Source of the DNA: Amphimedon queenslandica | Lineage: Eukaryota > Porifera > Demospongiae > Haplosclerida > Niphatidae | Direction: 5' to 3' | Assembly (NCBI RefSeq): GCF_000090795.2 | Contig: NW_003546275.1 | Location: 114,787 to 178,786, forward strand | Length of the DNA stretch: 64,000 bases | In this document: piece after piece, positions 41,307 through 53,220 of the stretch | Layout of the letters: each line of letters opens with the position of its first letter | Numbering within the stretch: the first letter of the stretch is position 1 | The notes under the pieces: model-generated | The model's database searches: none | What the model saw: the letters and a program-made list of their open reading frames with translations, nothing else | What the model was told of the DNA's origin: nothing | Made by a program: the position numbers and the translations under genes

Positions 41307-43720
41307 TTAACCTTCATCTTCACTGTCTTCTGGCTCTTCTTCCTCTTCTGCTGCTTTCTCTGCTTCCTCTTGCAATGCCTTGAGGGCTGCCTCTTCCTCT
41401 GCTGTGGGGTCTTTGGTTTCTGTTATGTCTGCGCCTTCATTGATCATGAAAGGAAGGCAGGATTGAGTGGGTTACAGGGTTAGAACATAATAATTCATAG
41501 TACATGTATGCTTGCATAGTAACACAGAAAGATGAATGTGAAAGTATGTACTCATTTTTTGAGGTAAGCTTGTTTGTTTGTGTGTGTGTAGATGTGGAGT
41601 AGTTACCAGTAGGGAATTCATCTTGTACTGCTGGTGGTAGTAAAGGATTGAAAGGGGTTGAGCTGTATTTGAGTCCCCATCCAATGTATATATTCTCAAA
41701 GTTGTTCCTATTATAACAAGTAAAAAATGAAATAATAATAATAACCATTAAAAAATATTATTTCTATTAGTCTATGTCTTACTTTCCTGATACGTAAGCA
41801 TGAGCTCCAGGCCATAGATTAGAGCTAACAACAGCTACAGCATATTGTGGGATTATACTTGAAGACAGTCTTGCACTCCAAGCAGGCATTCCCTCCACAC
41901 CTATATTATTGCAATTAATTATTATTATTTACAATATTAAATGTAGTCTTGTTTTTTTTTAATTACGTTCATCTTCCGCAACTGCTGTCAGTATTTGCGG
42001 GCCAGTTTCAGGCTCAAGCTCTTCCGGCTGCTCCTTGTCCTCGTCCTCTTCATCTTCCTCAAACTCGTCATCTGCTTTTGGTACCGGATTAAACCACTGA
42101 CACCTTCCCTGCATGTTATATCATAATTAGCATTCTCAGTTCTTTTCCCCCCCCTCTCTCTCTCTCTCCTTACCTGGGGTAGTATGTACTGTATGTGGTG
42201 TGACCAGTTGTTCATGGATCCATCAGCATATTCAGATAATTTACCCATCTCAAACTCTGGATTAACCTCAATAGGCTTAGGAGCTGTTAACAATAATAAT
42301 AATAATAATAAGGTATCATCATTCACATATAAATGTACAGTATATCTATGTATAATAATGCATAATTATAAATTATAATTCACATAATGTACAAGAGTAT
42401 ATAATACATGTAGATTAACTATTATTTTATAGGGATGTCCTACCGTCGTCCTCTCCTTCGTCTTCCTCCTCTTCGCACATGTAGTATCCAGCTGGACTGA
42501 TTTGTGTAGTCGCTGATATGCGTCCAATCTGTGCCCTCAGTAGGTGCTCCTCTCGTCCAGGGAATGGTGGATACCCGACCACTGGTGACTCCAGGTTACC
42601 GGTGAACAGTTTACGGATGCATCTAGCGGCGACTATCTCTGCCGGCTTCACGTGAGGGAGTTTGACCCATTTGTCACCAGCTGCAATTGAGAATTGAAAT
42701 AATATCAAAGAATACATAGTGTACTACTCACGTGTGTTGCATACAAAATAGACCTTCTTGTTAGTCCCCATTCTAGTTTCTTCTTTAGGTATGACCGGAG
42801 GCGGTTTCCATTGGCTCTCAGGGAGGACATCTTTCTCTTCCGAGTCCTCCTCGTTGTCCTTTCCTTCTCCGTCTCCATCTTGGTCCTCTTGTTTTGCTTC
42901 TTCTTCTTCTTCCTCCTCCTCCTCTTCCTCGTGTCCCTCTTGATATTCTCCCTCAGCTATAATGTACGATGCTTCTATGCCAAATATAATACCCCAGAAC
43001 CTAACACTTGCTAGTGGCTGTTGGGTTGTGAGCTGCTTGAGCGCAAGGAAGATACGATAAGCCTGATCCTTCCCAATGCCAATCTGGAAGACAAAAAGAC
43101 AGAGAAAGATTAAATAGATGCATCCATGTATGTATGTATTTAATATGTCACGCTCTCTTTTAATTTCTCTCTTCCTTACTCCTCCTTGCTCAAAGTTTGA
43201 CATTACGTCCATGAGATTAGGAAAAGGGACATCCACTTCATCATCAAATTCTGCGTCTCCGTCTTCGCCTTGACTAGACTGCAATAGCGCAATACATTAT
43301 TATTAATATAGAATAATGCTTCCTCTCTTATATTTTATACCATAAAGAGTGACTTTTGAATGGTGGCCACTTCAGCTCTGCTGCTAATACCCTGAGAGTC
43401 TTGAATCACATCAGGTCTTGGTGAGAGCTTCTCTCTCTTGACGCTCCTGGATATCTCTTCGAATTTGCCTAGAGTTACGGAAGATGTTATTTTTAAAAAA
43501 TATTTCCCGAGGCTATTATCCTTCACACCTAGTGCATTATCAGGCCTCTCCTCCAATATCTTTCCAAGACATTCAGCCAAATGATCGTACCTACAAACTC
43601 AATAATAACTAGACCTCATTCCCGGTACGCTACTAACAGATTGGAGCTATCCCCGTCGCTTGTATTTAGGAAGAAAGCCTTGGCAGCATGCACCTGTTCC
43701 TCCAAATGAGCATTCTCCAT
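41307..43720 (-). CDS. RSPH4A: Radial spoke head protein 4/6
   Basis: Component of the radial spoke head of motile cilia and flagella; expected in choanocytes and larval cilia if this is a sponge. About nine exons. Blocks in order: MENAHLEEQVHAAKAFFL near the start, LYDHLAECLGKILEERPDNAL, VPFPNLMDVMSNFEQGG, GIGKDQAYRIFLALKQLT, SVRFWGIIFGIEASYIIAE, a Glu-rich insert, then VYFVCNTRE, WVKLPHVKPAEIVAARCIRKLFTGNLESPVVGYPPFPG, EHLLRAQIGRISATTQISPAGYY, GMPAWSARLSS, SNLWPGAHAYVSGK, NIYIGWGLKYS and an acidic end at DSEDEG. These match RSPH4A/RSPH6A; a single pre-duplication orthologue is likely, so the symbol stands for the pair. Start ATG at 43720. Two X-box-like motifs lie 24-68 bp upstream. Confidence 0.93.
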
Positions 43721-44232
43721 TATTGTTATGCTTGTTGTGTGTGGTCACCATAACAACGAGCCCGCCCAATTCCGGTTACCGTGGCAATTAGCTAGCCCCG
43801 TCTCTTTCCACTGTCTCCTTGGAAACTACAGGCCACGCCCTCACAGTTTATTTAATTAATGAGGTGAATGGAGGTGCAGCCATTCAACATAGTTTACATA
43901 ATTGGCATACCAACACCTGGGAGTAGGCATATCCAACAGTCATTCCTACTATAGATCTATAGAAAGAGAGATTGTAGAGTTAAGAGGCAGAGACTAAGCT
44001 CATTCTACTCATTCCTATTCCTCTGGCGGGCCAATCTCACTGGCTCTCATCCTTTTCCCTCTCTCTTGAGTCTTCTTTCATACTGGAGTGGAGTCATCAC
44101 TATCTAAAAGTGGGAGGAAGAAGAAGACAGTATTAACTGCGAGCGTGTGAGTGAGTGAGAGAAGCAGAGCTCATACCCACTGGCTTTTCCAAGAGGCAGT
44201 CCCAACCCTCTCTCTTTCTTTCTCTCCATGCC
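43721..44232. other. Divergent intergenic region RSPH4/6 / SAV1
   Basis: 512 bp between two divergent start codons. The RSPH side holds the X-box-like motifs. The SAV1 side (about 43970-44232) is probably SAV1 5' leader, with CT-rich and GA-rich stretches and no in-frame ATG I would prefer. Confidence 0.55.
43744..43788. promoter_or_regulatory. Two X-box-like (RFX) motifs upstream of RSPH4/6
   Basis: GTCACC-AT-AACAAC at 43744-43757 and GTTACC-GT-GGCAAT at 43775-43788. Each fits the RFX half-site pair GTNRCC / RGYAAC with one mismatch and a 2-bp spacer. They lie directly upstream of the minus-strand start codon at 43720, where RFX sites sit in ciliary genes of other animals. Confidence 0.5.
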
Positions 44233-47066
44233 ATGCCCTCTTTCAACCGCTCTCGTCGCAAGAAGAAACCAGACGATAGTCAGACTGACGTTGCTGAAAT
44301 GGCCACCTGTGGCCGCTACAGGAAAGTGGACTCTGGTAAGGAATAGGTAGAAAAGGGAAGGGACAAAGTGTCTACATGTACAGTACATGTTCCTGTACAA
44401 TGTACAATGTATTACTGTATAATTTATACACATCACATACTGTTGATTGTAAATGATAATAATAGTATTATTATACTATGGGCATCTTTTTGTTTAATGT
44501 GACATTTTATTATGTTTTGCATTGAAAAGAGAGAGGGGGAGAGAGAGAGAGAGGGTGAGAGAGAGAGAGAGAGAGTGAGAGGGTGAAAACGTTGTTATGT
44601 ATATTTATAAGTTTTGCGTAAAGCAAACAATCATTATTTGTTTATTTGATATTGTTTCTAAATTCATTAAGATTATCGTCCCATTGAGCAATAGCAATCC
44701 AATATCTCCCACATAACACACCTTGTCTCCTCTCTCTCTCTCTCTTGTAGATGCTGCTACCTCAAGATCTTTTGTACGGAGCATCACGACACAGCGAAAG
44801 TCAGATCAAGCCAAGAACATTCGCTCTCAGTCCGTTCCATCGCTAAACTCGACATCCGATGTCCTCCTTCCACCAGCCCAACCTGCCCCGCCTCCTTCTC
44901 ACTCCCACCATCACCATTCTCACCACAGGCACCATCATCACCAGCAGCACCACCATCACCATGCACCTCAACAGCAACCACCCCCACAAGTCTCACCGAC
45001 CCGCCAGCCCAGATCAAACAGCGTAAGAATGTCAAGCTCTATCAAAAAGTTCTCGATTAGACGTAGGATCGCTCGAATGTTTGGATCTCATTCGGATCTC
45101 AGTGGACGAGGTATCATGACCATACCTGATCAAGAGTCGCTCTCTGCCGGTATATATAGGCCGATAGGTGGGTCTAGGACCAGATCTATTGGTGGCTCTT
45201 CGGACTGCTCCAGCTCTAGTTTAGCTTCAGTTCCTCCTCAACAAAATTCCGAGTTTAGTCGGCAGAACTCGCTAAGAGAGTCTTCTCACAGTCGAGTGAG
45301 TCAGAGTAGTGTATTTTCTAGTCGTCAGCCATCTTGTGATTCGGCTGATGCCCTCAATTTTAGTGTCCACGGCCCATTAGTACCTACAGAATCTGGTCTC
45401 AGGCCTCGATCGATTGCTTGCATACAGCGCTCTGGGTCTTCAAGCTCCCTCAGGAACAGTTCTTCTCATCACAACGACCCGAGGTATTACTCCCTGGCTG
45501 CTCCTTCCTCTACTGGTAATAGAATTGAAGGACACGAGTCCTTTGTACACTCGATGGACGAGAGGATGCTTCACAGTGCCGTCAGAGGCACGCCTTATCA
45601 AAGATACCACCACCGACCCACGACTCAAGAAGAGCCTGAACACGAGGACCTCTCTTCTACGAGAAAGATAAAACCAAGTGACCCTGAGTATCGCAAAGTA
45701 GCGGAGAATCTTATGAGCTGTTCTCCCCAGCCTCCTCCAGATGATGGGCCCTCGAGACTGCTAGTGGAGCAGGAAGTACAGACTCGTAAAGGATCCTTTG
45801 ATAGCGAGGAGCAACAGAAGAGAAGAGGAATGGGACACATCAAGCAGTCTGTTCTTGCTTCTTTTAGACTTAATAAGGACAATAGAAGACCAATGACACC
45901 AGGTTAGTTGGAGGATTATACATGCAGACATTGTGTCTATCTAATACATGTACTTGAGTGTACATGTACGAGTGTACATGTACATGTACATACGCTCTTT
46001 TTGATGTGCGTGTGGTTTTGAAGTCTAATTAGACTGTGCCTTATGATCAAACTGCTCATGCATTTGATTAAATATTGAGCTCATTATGATTAAAATATAC
46101 ATGTAGCAAGTTCATTACTGTTTTTATAAATGATGAAGTTCATCTTCAGAAAAATAATTGACATTCTGTTTCAGCTTTCTGGGCATGACTCTCTTTTATA
46201 TAATGTAATTTTGTACTTAATTGCAGCATTTTTGTGGTGATTCATTCTTACTCAGCAGCTAATGGCTTTACCATGAAATACATGTACAGCTAAACCCACT
46301 AGAACCCACTCCTTCATTCACAGCCGCTGCCATTAGTACACTTATTGCGGACATAGTTAAGATACCTCCTAATAATGATCATCATGTAATTATTATTAAT
46401 CATAATTATTCTTGATTGTGTACATGTACATGTACATGTGTTCATGTTTGAATGTATACTACTTGACAGCTGGATCCTATCAGAAGCATGTAACAAAATG
46501 GCTTCGTAGACATTGATACTCTAAAACGTGTATTATGCATGTATACATGTATGTATTTTGTATGCTTACTGTATTGTGAGTGCCATGTATGTGTAATCAT
46601 ATTCACAGTCTTAGTGGGGGGGATGCAGTTCCCATCTGGAGATATGCCACCAGACATTCATCACTTTTGTCTTCTCATGAAACTCTATATTCTGGAAACA
46701 ATTTTGTGTGCACTTTGATTACCTTCAGTCTAAATTAAACATGTACATGCACACACACACACATACACACACACTTTTAAGGACAGACACATCATTATCA
46801 TTATTATTCCTAATACAGAGATATAATTTTGTAATCAAAGGCTATGTGTAGTACATTCATACAGTCTGTACACTGACTGGTGTGTGTGGGCCAGCCTCCA
46901 TGCAAAGCACACACACACACTTGCTCTGTCTGCATGCACAAAAGGTAGACACATTCATTTTATTAGGCATTATGAAAGTATTTTATGATCTTTTTAATAA
47001 GTACAGTAAACATGGCAGTTTTTGCCTTCATGATGCATAGCCTAATAAATCCCGCTTTATTCTTTA

Positions 47067-47155
<89 letters not shown>

Positions 47156-50100
47156 CGTTTTACTGTGCCTTCTGGGCAAGGCAAGGATTATATAAACAGC
47201 AATGACATTCCAGTTTAATGAGATATCATTGTTAAGATAAACAGTAGCTAATGGGCACCTGCTCCTACATGTACTTAAATACTGGAGCCAGCCAGCCGGT
47301 ACTGACTGGAGAGAAAGAGAGAATCTCAGAGAGAGGGGAGATGAGGACATTGTCCCCATTGTTGTAGTTTGAAGGCTAGGCTTATTGTTCCATGAACAGG
47401 TATCAACAGTGTATTATGATTGCAGTAGAGCATTATAATTATATACACGCAAGGTATGTTTGAGTATGTCCAAGTGTGACCTGATATCTGCTCCTTATCT
47501 GAGTGTATTTATATTGAATTATGAAGCAGGCTTTTGTTGTAGTCACAGCAGTGTATGGTCTATAGTGAAGCACATTCCATGAAGCCATTGATTACCTTTG
47601 GCTAGATTACACTCTGATTATAACATAGACTATATACTCTAGCTGATATGCTGAGTGTTACAAGGACTCTCATATCCAGCAATAATCTTATAGTATAAAC
47701 TACTCTCCCATTTCTTTCCTTCTCATTAGATGCTTCATTGAGTCAATTACCTCCAGAATGGGAAGTATCCCTAACTGCCAATGGCCTTAAGTACTACATC
47801 AAGTAAGCTCACACACACATGTTCATCTACACACACTCATCATACCTTCATGCCATATCTTCATGCTTGTACATGTACTCTCCTCCATTACCATACATAC
47901 ATACAAGCTTAGCATTTATTACATACCTGTCTAGCTAGTACCCCACAATAACAGGCTCTGCTCTCATGAATAGTTGACATAATTATTAGTGCCATTGATG
48001 ATGCTATCAGCTTCTTTGAAAGGAGAATAGTCTCCTTTACAAAGGATGCCATAGCTCATAGATGGCTAGTAGCCACTTTACACAGGCTTCCATTCAGTCC
48101 ATGCGTGTATTATATGAATGAGGAATGCGCATGCTAGTATTGATTAATGTGAAATATGGTTTTATTCATTGCTTCATTAACATTCCTTTATCCCAGTCAT
48201 GAGACACAGACCACTCACTGGAATATGCCCAGCAATTTAAGCGATGGACCAGGAGATGATGAATCAGGTGAGAGAGAGGGAGGGGGGGGAGAGAAAATCA
48301 CTGTAAAGATGTCATTATTACAAGAGAAGGAGAAAGAGAGAGAGAGTGTGTGGGTATTCATTTTATACGCCTGTGGTGTGAGCTTGTAATGACTAATGAA
48401 ATCCTGTGAATGCAGTGATGTGTATCAAGAGACATTCCAATCATGAGAGAAAGGCTGTCTAGCATCACATACCACAATGACTATTGTGTGTCAGTCCATT
48501 ATACAAAATACTACCAGACTTATGCCAATGTCTAGGAGTCCAGTCATTGTTAGTTCCAATAGTGTCACTATACAGTCTGCAGACTCTGCACTGGCCGTGA
48601 TGGCTAGTCAGACAGACACTTAGTCTTCACAATATTCTCCTTATGCATATACAAAATGTACATTCTTTTTATGCCTCTCTTCCATTTTTTGAATCAAGAG
48701 AGAGAGAGAGAGAGAGCGCATTTTCTTGTCTTCTAATTAATAATTATGATGAATTAGTTCTCTTGAGTCTTGCCCTGTCTTGTTTAATACAGATTATGTT
48801 ATAATGAATAATGGAGGGCAGTGCATACAGTACATGTATATATATATATATATATACATGTATATATTGCTGGAGTGCATCAGCCCAGTGTAATGGTACA
48901 AGGGTACACATAAATGATTAGCATTCCTTCAAGATTAATAAGGAGTTTGTGTACCAATTCATTGTAGCAATCTGTTAATGACTGACAATTGCATTCCTTT
49001 ACTATCTATATTTTATTTCTCTCTCCCTCAGATTTACCTGATGGCTGGGAAGTAGTGAAATCAAAGCGATACGGAACTTACTATGTGAAGTGAGTACATT
49101 CCATTAGCCGATTATTATAGACTTTGTATACACATACGCCCATTCAAGTTGCTTGTACATGTACATGTACATGTACATGTAGTACACACTCTAATATATT
49201 GTAGGTGCATGCACTTTGTGTTGATGTGTGTTGGTAAGTGTGAGATGGAGTAGGCTGGTTTAACATTCCTTGGATTGCATTCCAGATATTTGAGGGAGGG
49301 ATTATTCCTAGGGAAGTAGTCTATACAGTTGATAGAGTTACCACCACCTCCAACACTTTGTGCATTAAGTACTTCTTTCCTCTCCTTCTAACTCTCATTT
49401 TCCTTCTATTGGTGATAATTGGTCTTTCCCCTCCTACCATTTTTCTCTCTCTCTTTTCCTTCTTTCCTTCCTCTCCCACTCTCTCTCTCTCACTTTCTCT
49501 CTCTCTCTCACAGTCACAATAATTTCACTGCACAGTATCAGCATCCAGTTCATGCGAGTGCTCCTCCCCCGTATCACTATCACCTGTCAGTCCAGCAGGG
49601 AGAGGACGAAGAGAGGGACAGGAACAAGTTACACATTCCAGTTAGGTCTCACTCCCATCGGTAAGGAGGACATGTCCATGTATCCATCTCTCTCTCACCT
49701 CCTCTCTCTCTCTCTCTTTCATGTCGTATGTGTATTTAATCTTTTTCTCTTTGTCATTCTCTGCAGAAGTTCACAGGCTCATCGTATCATGGACCCCAAT
49801 TCTTCTCTTCCCCGCCGCTCAAAGTCCTTTCGTGACGCTCTTTCGGAGAGCACCCAGTTAGACTCTATAGTTAGCTCTGATGAAGTTCTACACACGAGAC
49901 AGTTATCAACCATGACTTATGTGCCACCTTCACCTTTTCAAATAGCAGGTGAGAGAGATAGGGTATAGTCTTCTCGAGAAATGATTCTTTTTTTATCTTT
50001 TTTATTATTATTCTTTTTATAATCCAGAGATTCCACTCTGGCTCAAAGATTATGTTGATGCTCCTTTTGGTAGTGAAGTGGACAAACAGCTTCAGGTAAG

Positions 50101-50837
50101 CCCTCAAATTTAGATACGTACATGTATTTATTTAGCTTTTAGTATTATTGATATTTGATTGTTTGGTATTATATTTATTATTATTATTATTACTATTTCT
50201 TCTTGTGCAGTGGTACAAGTATCAAGAAGAAGAATTGAGCGGATTGGACACCATGATTAAACGATTGCTCAAGAAAAGCTCAGAGCAGCTCGTAAAGAAA
50301 TTCGAGTACCACAAAGTAGCTCTACAGAAAGAACTGGAGCAAAGACAGAGACTACACCAGAGCAGGTTAAGAGCTAACAATGAGAGACATCAACTGACAG
50401 AACTGCCTCACTCGTCTCCAGTGCCTTCCACTGCTCCAGTTCCTCACGTATACGCTAAGACACTCTCTATGCCTCCCCCTCCTCCTATTCAAACTCATTG
50501 CGGCTACATTGACCCTCGCTATCATCACATGCACAATGGGATGTACCCTACAAGAGGGCCCCACCCTTCTTATCCTCCCTCTCGGCACCCTCCTCCAATG
50601 CCTATTCATCCCACTGCTCCTGGAGTATCGTCTGCCTACCATCACTCCGCCACTTCTCCTTATTACCTACCGCACCATGTCTGTCCGCCTCCTTATCATT
50701 CTAATCAACCCGGCCCTTCTATTCTCCCCCCTCCCTCTCTCCCCCTCTCTCCTCCTCCTCCTCCTCTCTCCCGTGGTACCAGTACCACTGTTAGATCTAA
50801 TGACGTGTACGACGGGTCTGAGGAAACTTTCGTTTAG
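44233..50837 (+). CDS. SAV1: Salvador homologue (Hippo pathway WW/SARAH scaffold)
   Basis: Scaffold that binds the Hippo/MST kinase through its SARAH domain. Start MPSFNRSRRKKK at 44233. A long, disordered Ser/Pro-rich N-terminal half includes a His run (SHSHHHHSHHRHHHHQQHHH) and Gln/Pro stretches. WW1 is LPPEWEVSLTANGLKYYINH..THWNMP. WW2 is LPDGWEVVKSKRYGTYYVNH..AQYQHP, with Tyr replacing the second Trp, just as in vertebrate SAV1. The SARAH region follows: EIPLWLKDYVDAPF, WYKYQEEELSGLDTMIKRLLKK, SEQLVKKFEYHKVALQKELEQR. After it comes a Pro/His/Tyr-rich tail of about 150 residues that human SAV1 lacks. Total about twice the human 383. Both WW domains are split at the same codon. The large intron 45905-47728 holds a (TG)n tract. 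Confidence 0.93.
44520..44584. repeat. GA-rich low-complexity tract
   Basis: GAGAGA-type run in the first SAV1 intron. Confidence 0.7.
47071..47154. repeat. (TG)n microsatellite, about 41 units
   Basis: Uninterrupted TG run of about 83 bp in a large SAV1 intron; it gives poly Cys-Val / His-Thr open frames that are not genes. Confidence 0.95.
48836..48866. repeat. (TA)n tract between ACATGTA words
   Basis: About nine TA units in a SAV1 intron, flanked on both sides by TACATGTAT, making a larger palindrome. Confidence 0.7.
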
Positions 50838-51234
50838 AAATTTGTAAATTGTTTCTTGAGAATTTTAACCTTTTGTTAATTATTATTGTTATTAATGTTG
50901 CTTGTTGTTGTGGTTATTTTTTTGTGTTACTGCTTCTTTGAGTTTTTTGATGCCTCAATAATGTTAATATAAATCTCCACAATCCTCATCCATTATTATT
51001 ATTATTATTATTAATTATCACTGTTAATTATTATTAATGTCATTATTGTGTAGTTGGCGATTATTTCAATTGATAATTTTTGAATTATTGTTTTTCACAA
51101 TTATTATTACTAATATCATTAAAGCAAAGTAGAGTGTCAAGATCGAGTATATTTTCCATAAAATTGGCTGATAAAATTTCAATTTTTATTATTTCCTGCT
51201 ATCAAAGTCTTGGCCAATTTTCAGACACCCACTC

Positions 51235-52410
51235 TTAGTTTATGCAACTTTAAAAATTCATAACAAATTCAATTTTGATCAGAATCAGTTCAAACTTTCT
51301 ACACAACATAAGAACATGTATATGGCCTGATTTTTGAGTAACTTAAATAATTCATAAAAAATCCAATTTTGATCGGAATCAGCTCAAACTTTCTACGCAA
51401 CTTAAGTACATGTATATGCATCAGAAAATATTATAAAAATGGAGAATTCTCTACTTTTCATTTTTCGCGAAATTTAGCCAAAATCCCTGTACTATAGTAC
51501 AGGGACTTTGGCCCGATTTTTGAGTAACTTTAAAAATTCGTAAAAAATCCAATTTTGATCGGAATCAGCTCAAACTTTCTACGCAACTTAAGTACATGTA
51601 TATGCATCAGAAAATATTATAAAAATGGAGAATTCTCTACTTTTCATTTTTCGCGAAATTTAGCCAAAATCCCTGTACTATAGTACAGGGACTTTGGCCC
51701 GATTTTTGAGTAACTTTAAAAATTCGTAAAAAATCCAATTTTGATCGGAATCAGCTCAAACTTTCTACGCAACTTAAGTACATGTATATGCATCAGAAAA
51801 TATTATTAAAATGGAGAATTCTCTACTTTTCATTTTTCGCGAAATTTAGCCAAAATCCCTGTACTATAGTACATGGACTTTGGCCCGATTTTTGAGTAAC
51901 TTTAAAAATTCGTAAAAAATCCAATTTTGATCGGAATCAGCTCAAACTTTCTACGCAACTTAAGTACATGTATATGCATCAGAAAATATTATAAAAATGG
52001 AGAATTCTCTACTTTTCATTTTTCGCGAAATTTAGCCAAAATCCCTGTACTATAGTACAGGGACTTTGGCCCGATTTTTGAGTAACTTTAAAAATTCGTA
52101 AAAAATCCAATTTTGATCGGAATCAGCTCAAACTTTCTACGCAACTTAAGTACATGTATATGCATCAGAAAATATTATTAAAATGGAGAATTCTCTACTT
52201 TTCATTTTTCGCGAAATTTAGCCAAAATCCCTGTACTATAGTACATGGACTTTGGCCCGATTTTTGAGTAACTTTAAAAATTCGTAAAAAATCCAATTTT
52301 GATCGGAATCAGCTCAAACTTACTACACAACATAAGAACATGTATATGCATCAGAAAAAATTATAAAAATGAAAAATCCTCTACTTTTCATTTCTGGTAA
52401 AATTTGGCCG
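51235..52410 (-). repeat. 186-bp palindromic repeat, best-preserved tandem array
   Basis: The palindrome starts at 51485, 51671, 51857, 52043 and 52229, every step exactly 186 bp. Units are nearly identical. The third and fifth share ACATGG in the right palindrome arm and ATTATTAAAATGG upstream, while the others have ACAGGG and ATTATAAAAATGG, so a 372-bp dimer was amplified most recently. The left end (51235-51440) is a shortened, diverged unit. Confidence 0.95.
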
Positions 52411-52494
52411 AAACTAAAGTGCAAAATATATTTTCATTAAAAATCAAACAGTGGTATAATAATTAATATCATAAAACCACAAACAAAATAACAC

Positions 52495-52537
<43 letters not shown>

Positions 52538-52768
52538 TAATAATAGTTCTACTACAAGGGACTGACTAACAATTAGCTAATATATAATTATTAATATTTT
52601 TTCTTTATTATTATTATTATTACATTTTCTCTCTCTCTCTCTCTATTTCTACTTCTTATGTTTTGCTTGTTGCTGGTAATGAGGATTTTGAGGGTCGTCC
52701 AGAATTGAGTCCACAGTATTGGTACTTTGCTTTCTTTTCGGAGGGCTTTAAAATCTGGAGAGTTAGTA

Positions 52769-52769
52769 C

Positions 52770-52808
<39 letters not shown>

Positions 52809-52939
52809 TGCGTGTGTATGTGTGTGCGTGTGTGTGTGTGTGTGCGTGTGTGTGTGTGTGCGTGTGTGTGTGTGCGTGTGTGTGTGCGTGTGTGTGTGTG
52901 TGCGTGTGTGCGTGTGTGTGTGCGTGTGTGTGTGTGTGT
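52769..52939. repeat. Compound (GT)n/(GC GT) microsatellite
   Basis: About 170 bp of GT units with interspersed GCGT. It gives poly Cys-Val open frames that are not genes. Confidence 0.95.
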
Positions 52940-53220
52940 TTGATAAATTTGAAAGTGAAAAACAGTATAATAATAATAAACTATGTGGTAATCATGATGA
53001 GTGTGTGTGTGTGTGTGTGACTGAGTGGTACTTTATGTGCATTTAATAAAACAAATGATTAACAAATGAAAAACAACTTTAATACATAATAGAAAAGCTA
53101 TCGTGTAGACTTTCACTTTACTTTCTTCTCCCCACCAACCTTCTATCTACTTCTACCCCCCTCTCTCTTTTTATAAAAAATCCCTCCCACCTCTCTCTTT
53201 AACCGTGTTTCGTTAAATCT

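Larger units (their letters stand above)
50838..53220. other. Convergent intergenic region SAV1 / PP1, repeat-rich
   Basis: 2.4 kb between two gene ends, the largest gap in the window. It holds SAV1 3' AT-rich sequence, a 186-bp repeat array (51235-52410), a TAA microsatellite (52497-52535), a short CT tract and a compound GT/GC-GT microsatellite (52769-52939). No credible gene. Confidence 0.7.

Noticed and set aside
44155-44232. Upstream extension of the SAV1 reading frame
   Set aside because: The frame is open but has no ATG; it would need a GTG start. ATG at 44233 is preferred.
44784-45035. Antisense frames across SAV1 (also 45440-45882) and across Delta
   Set aside because: Shadows of biased codon use in the sense gene.
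46963-47359. Overlapping frames rich in Thr-His and Cys-Val
   Set aside because: Products of the (TG)n microsatellite in a SAV1 intron.
51430-52400. Regular spacing suggesting a CRISPR-like array
   Set aside because: Whole 186-bp units repeat with no unique spacers, and the genome is plainly eukaryotic.
52663-53046. Frames of over 90 residues rich in Cys-Val
   Set aside because: Products of the GT/GCGT microsatellite; no conserved motif.
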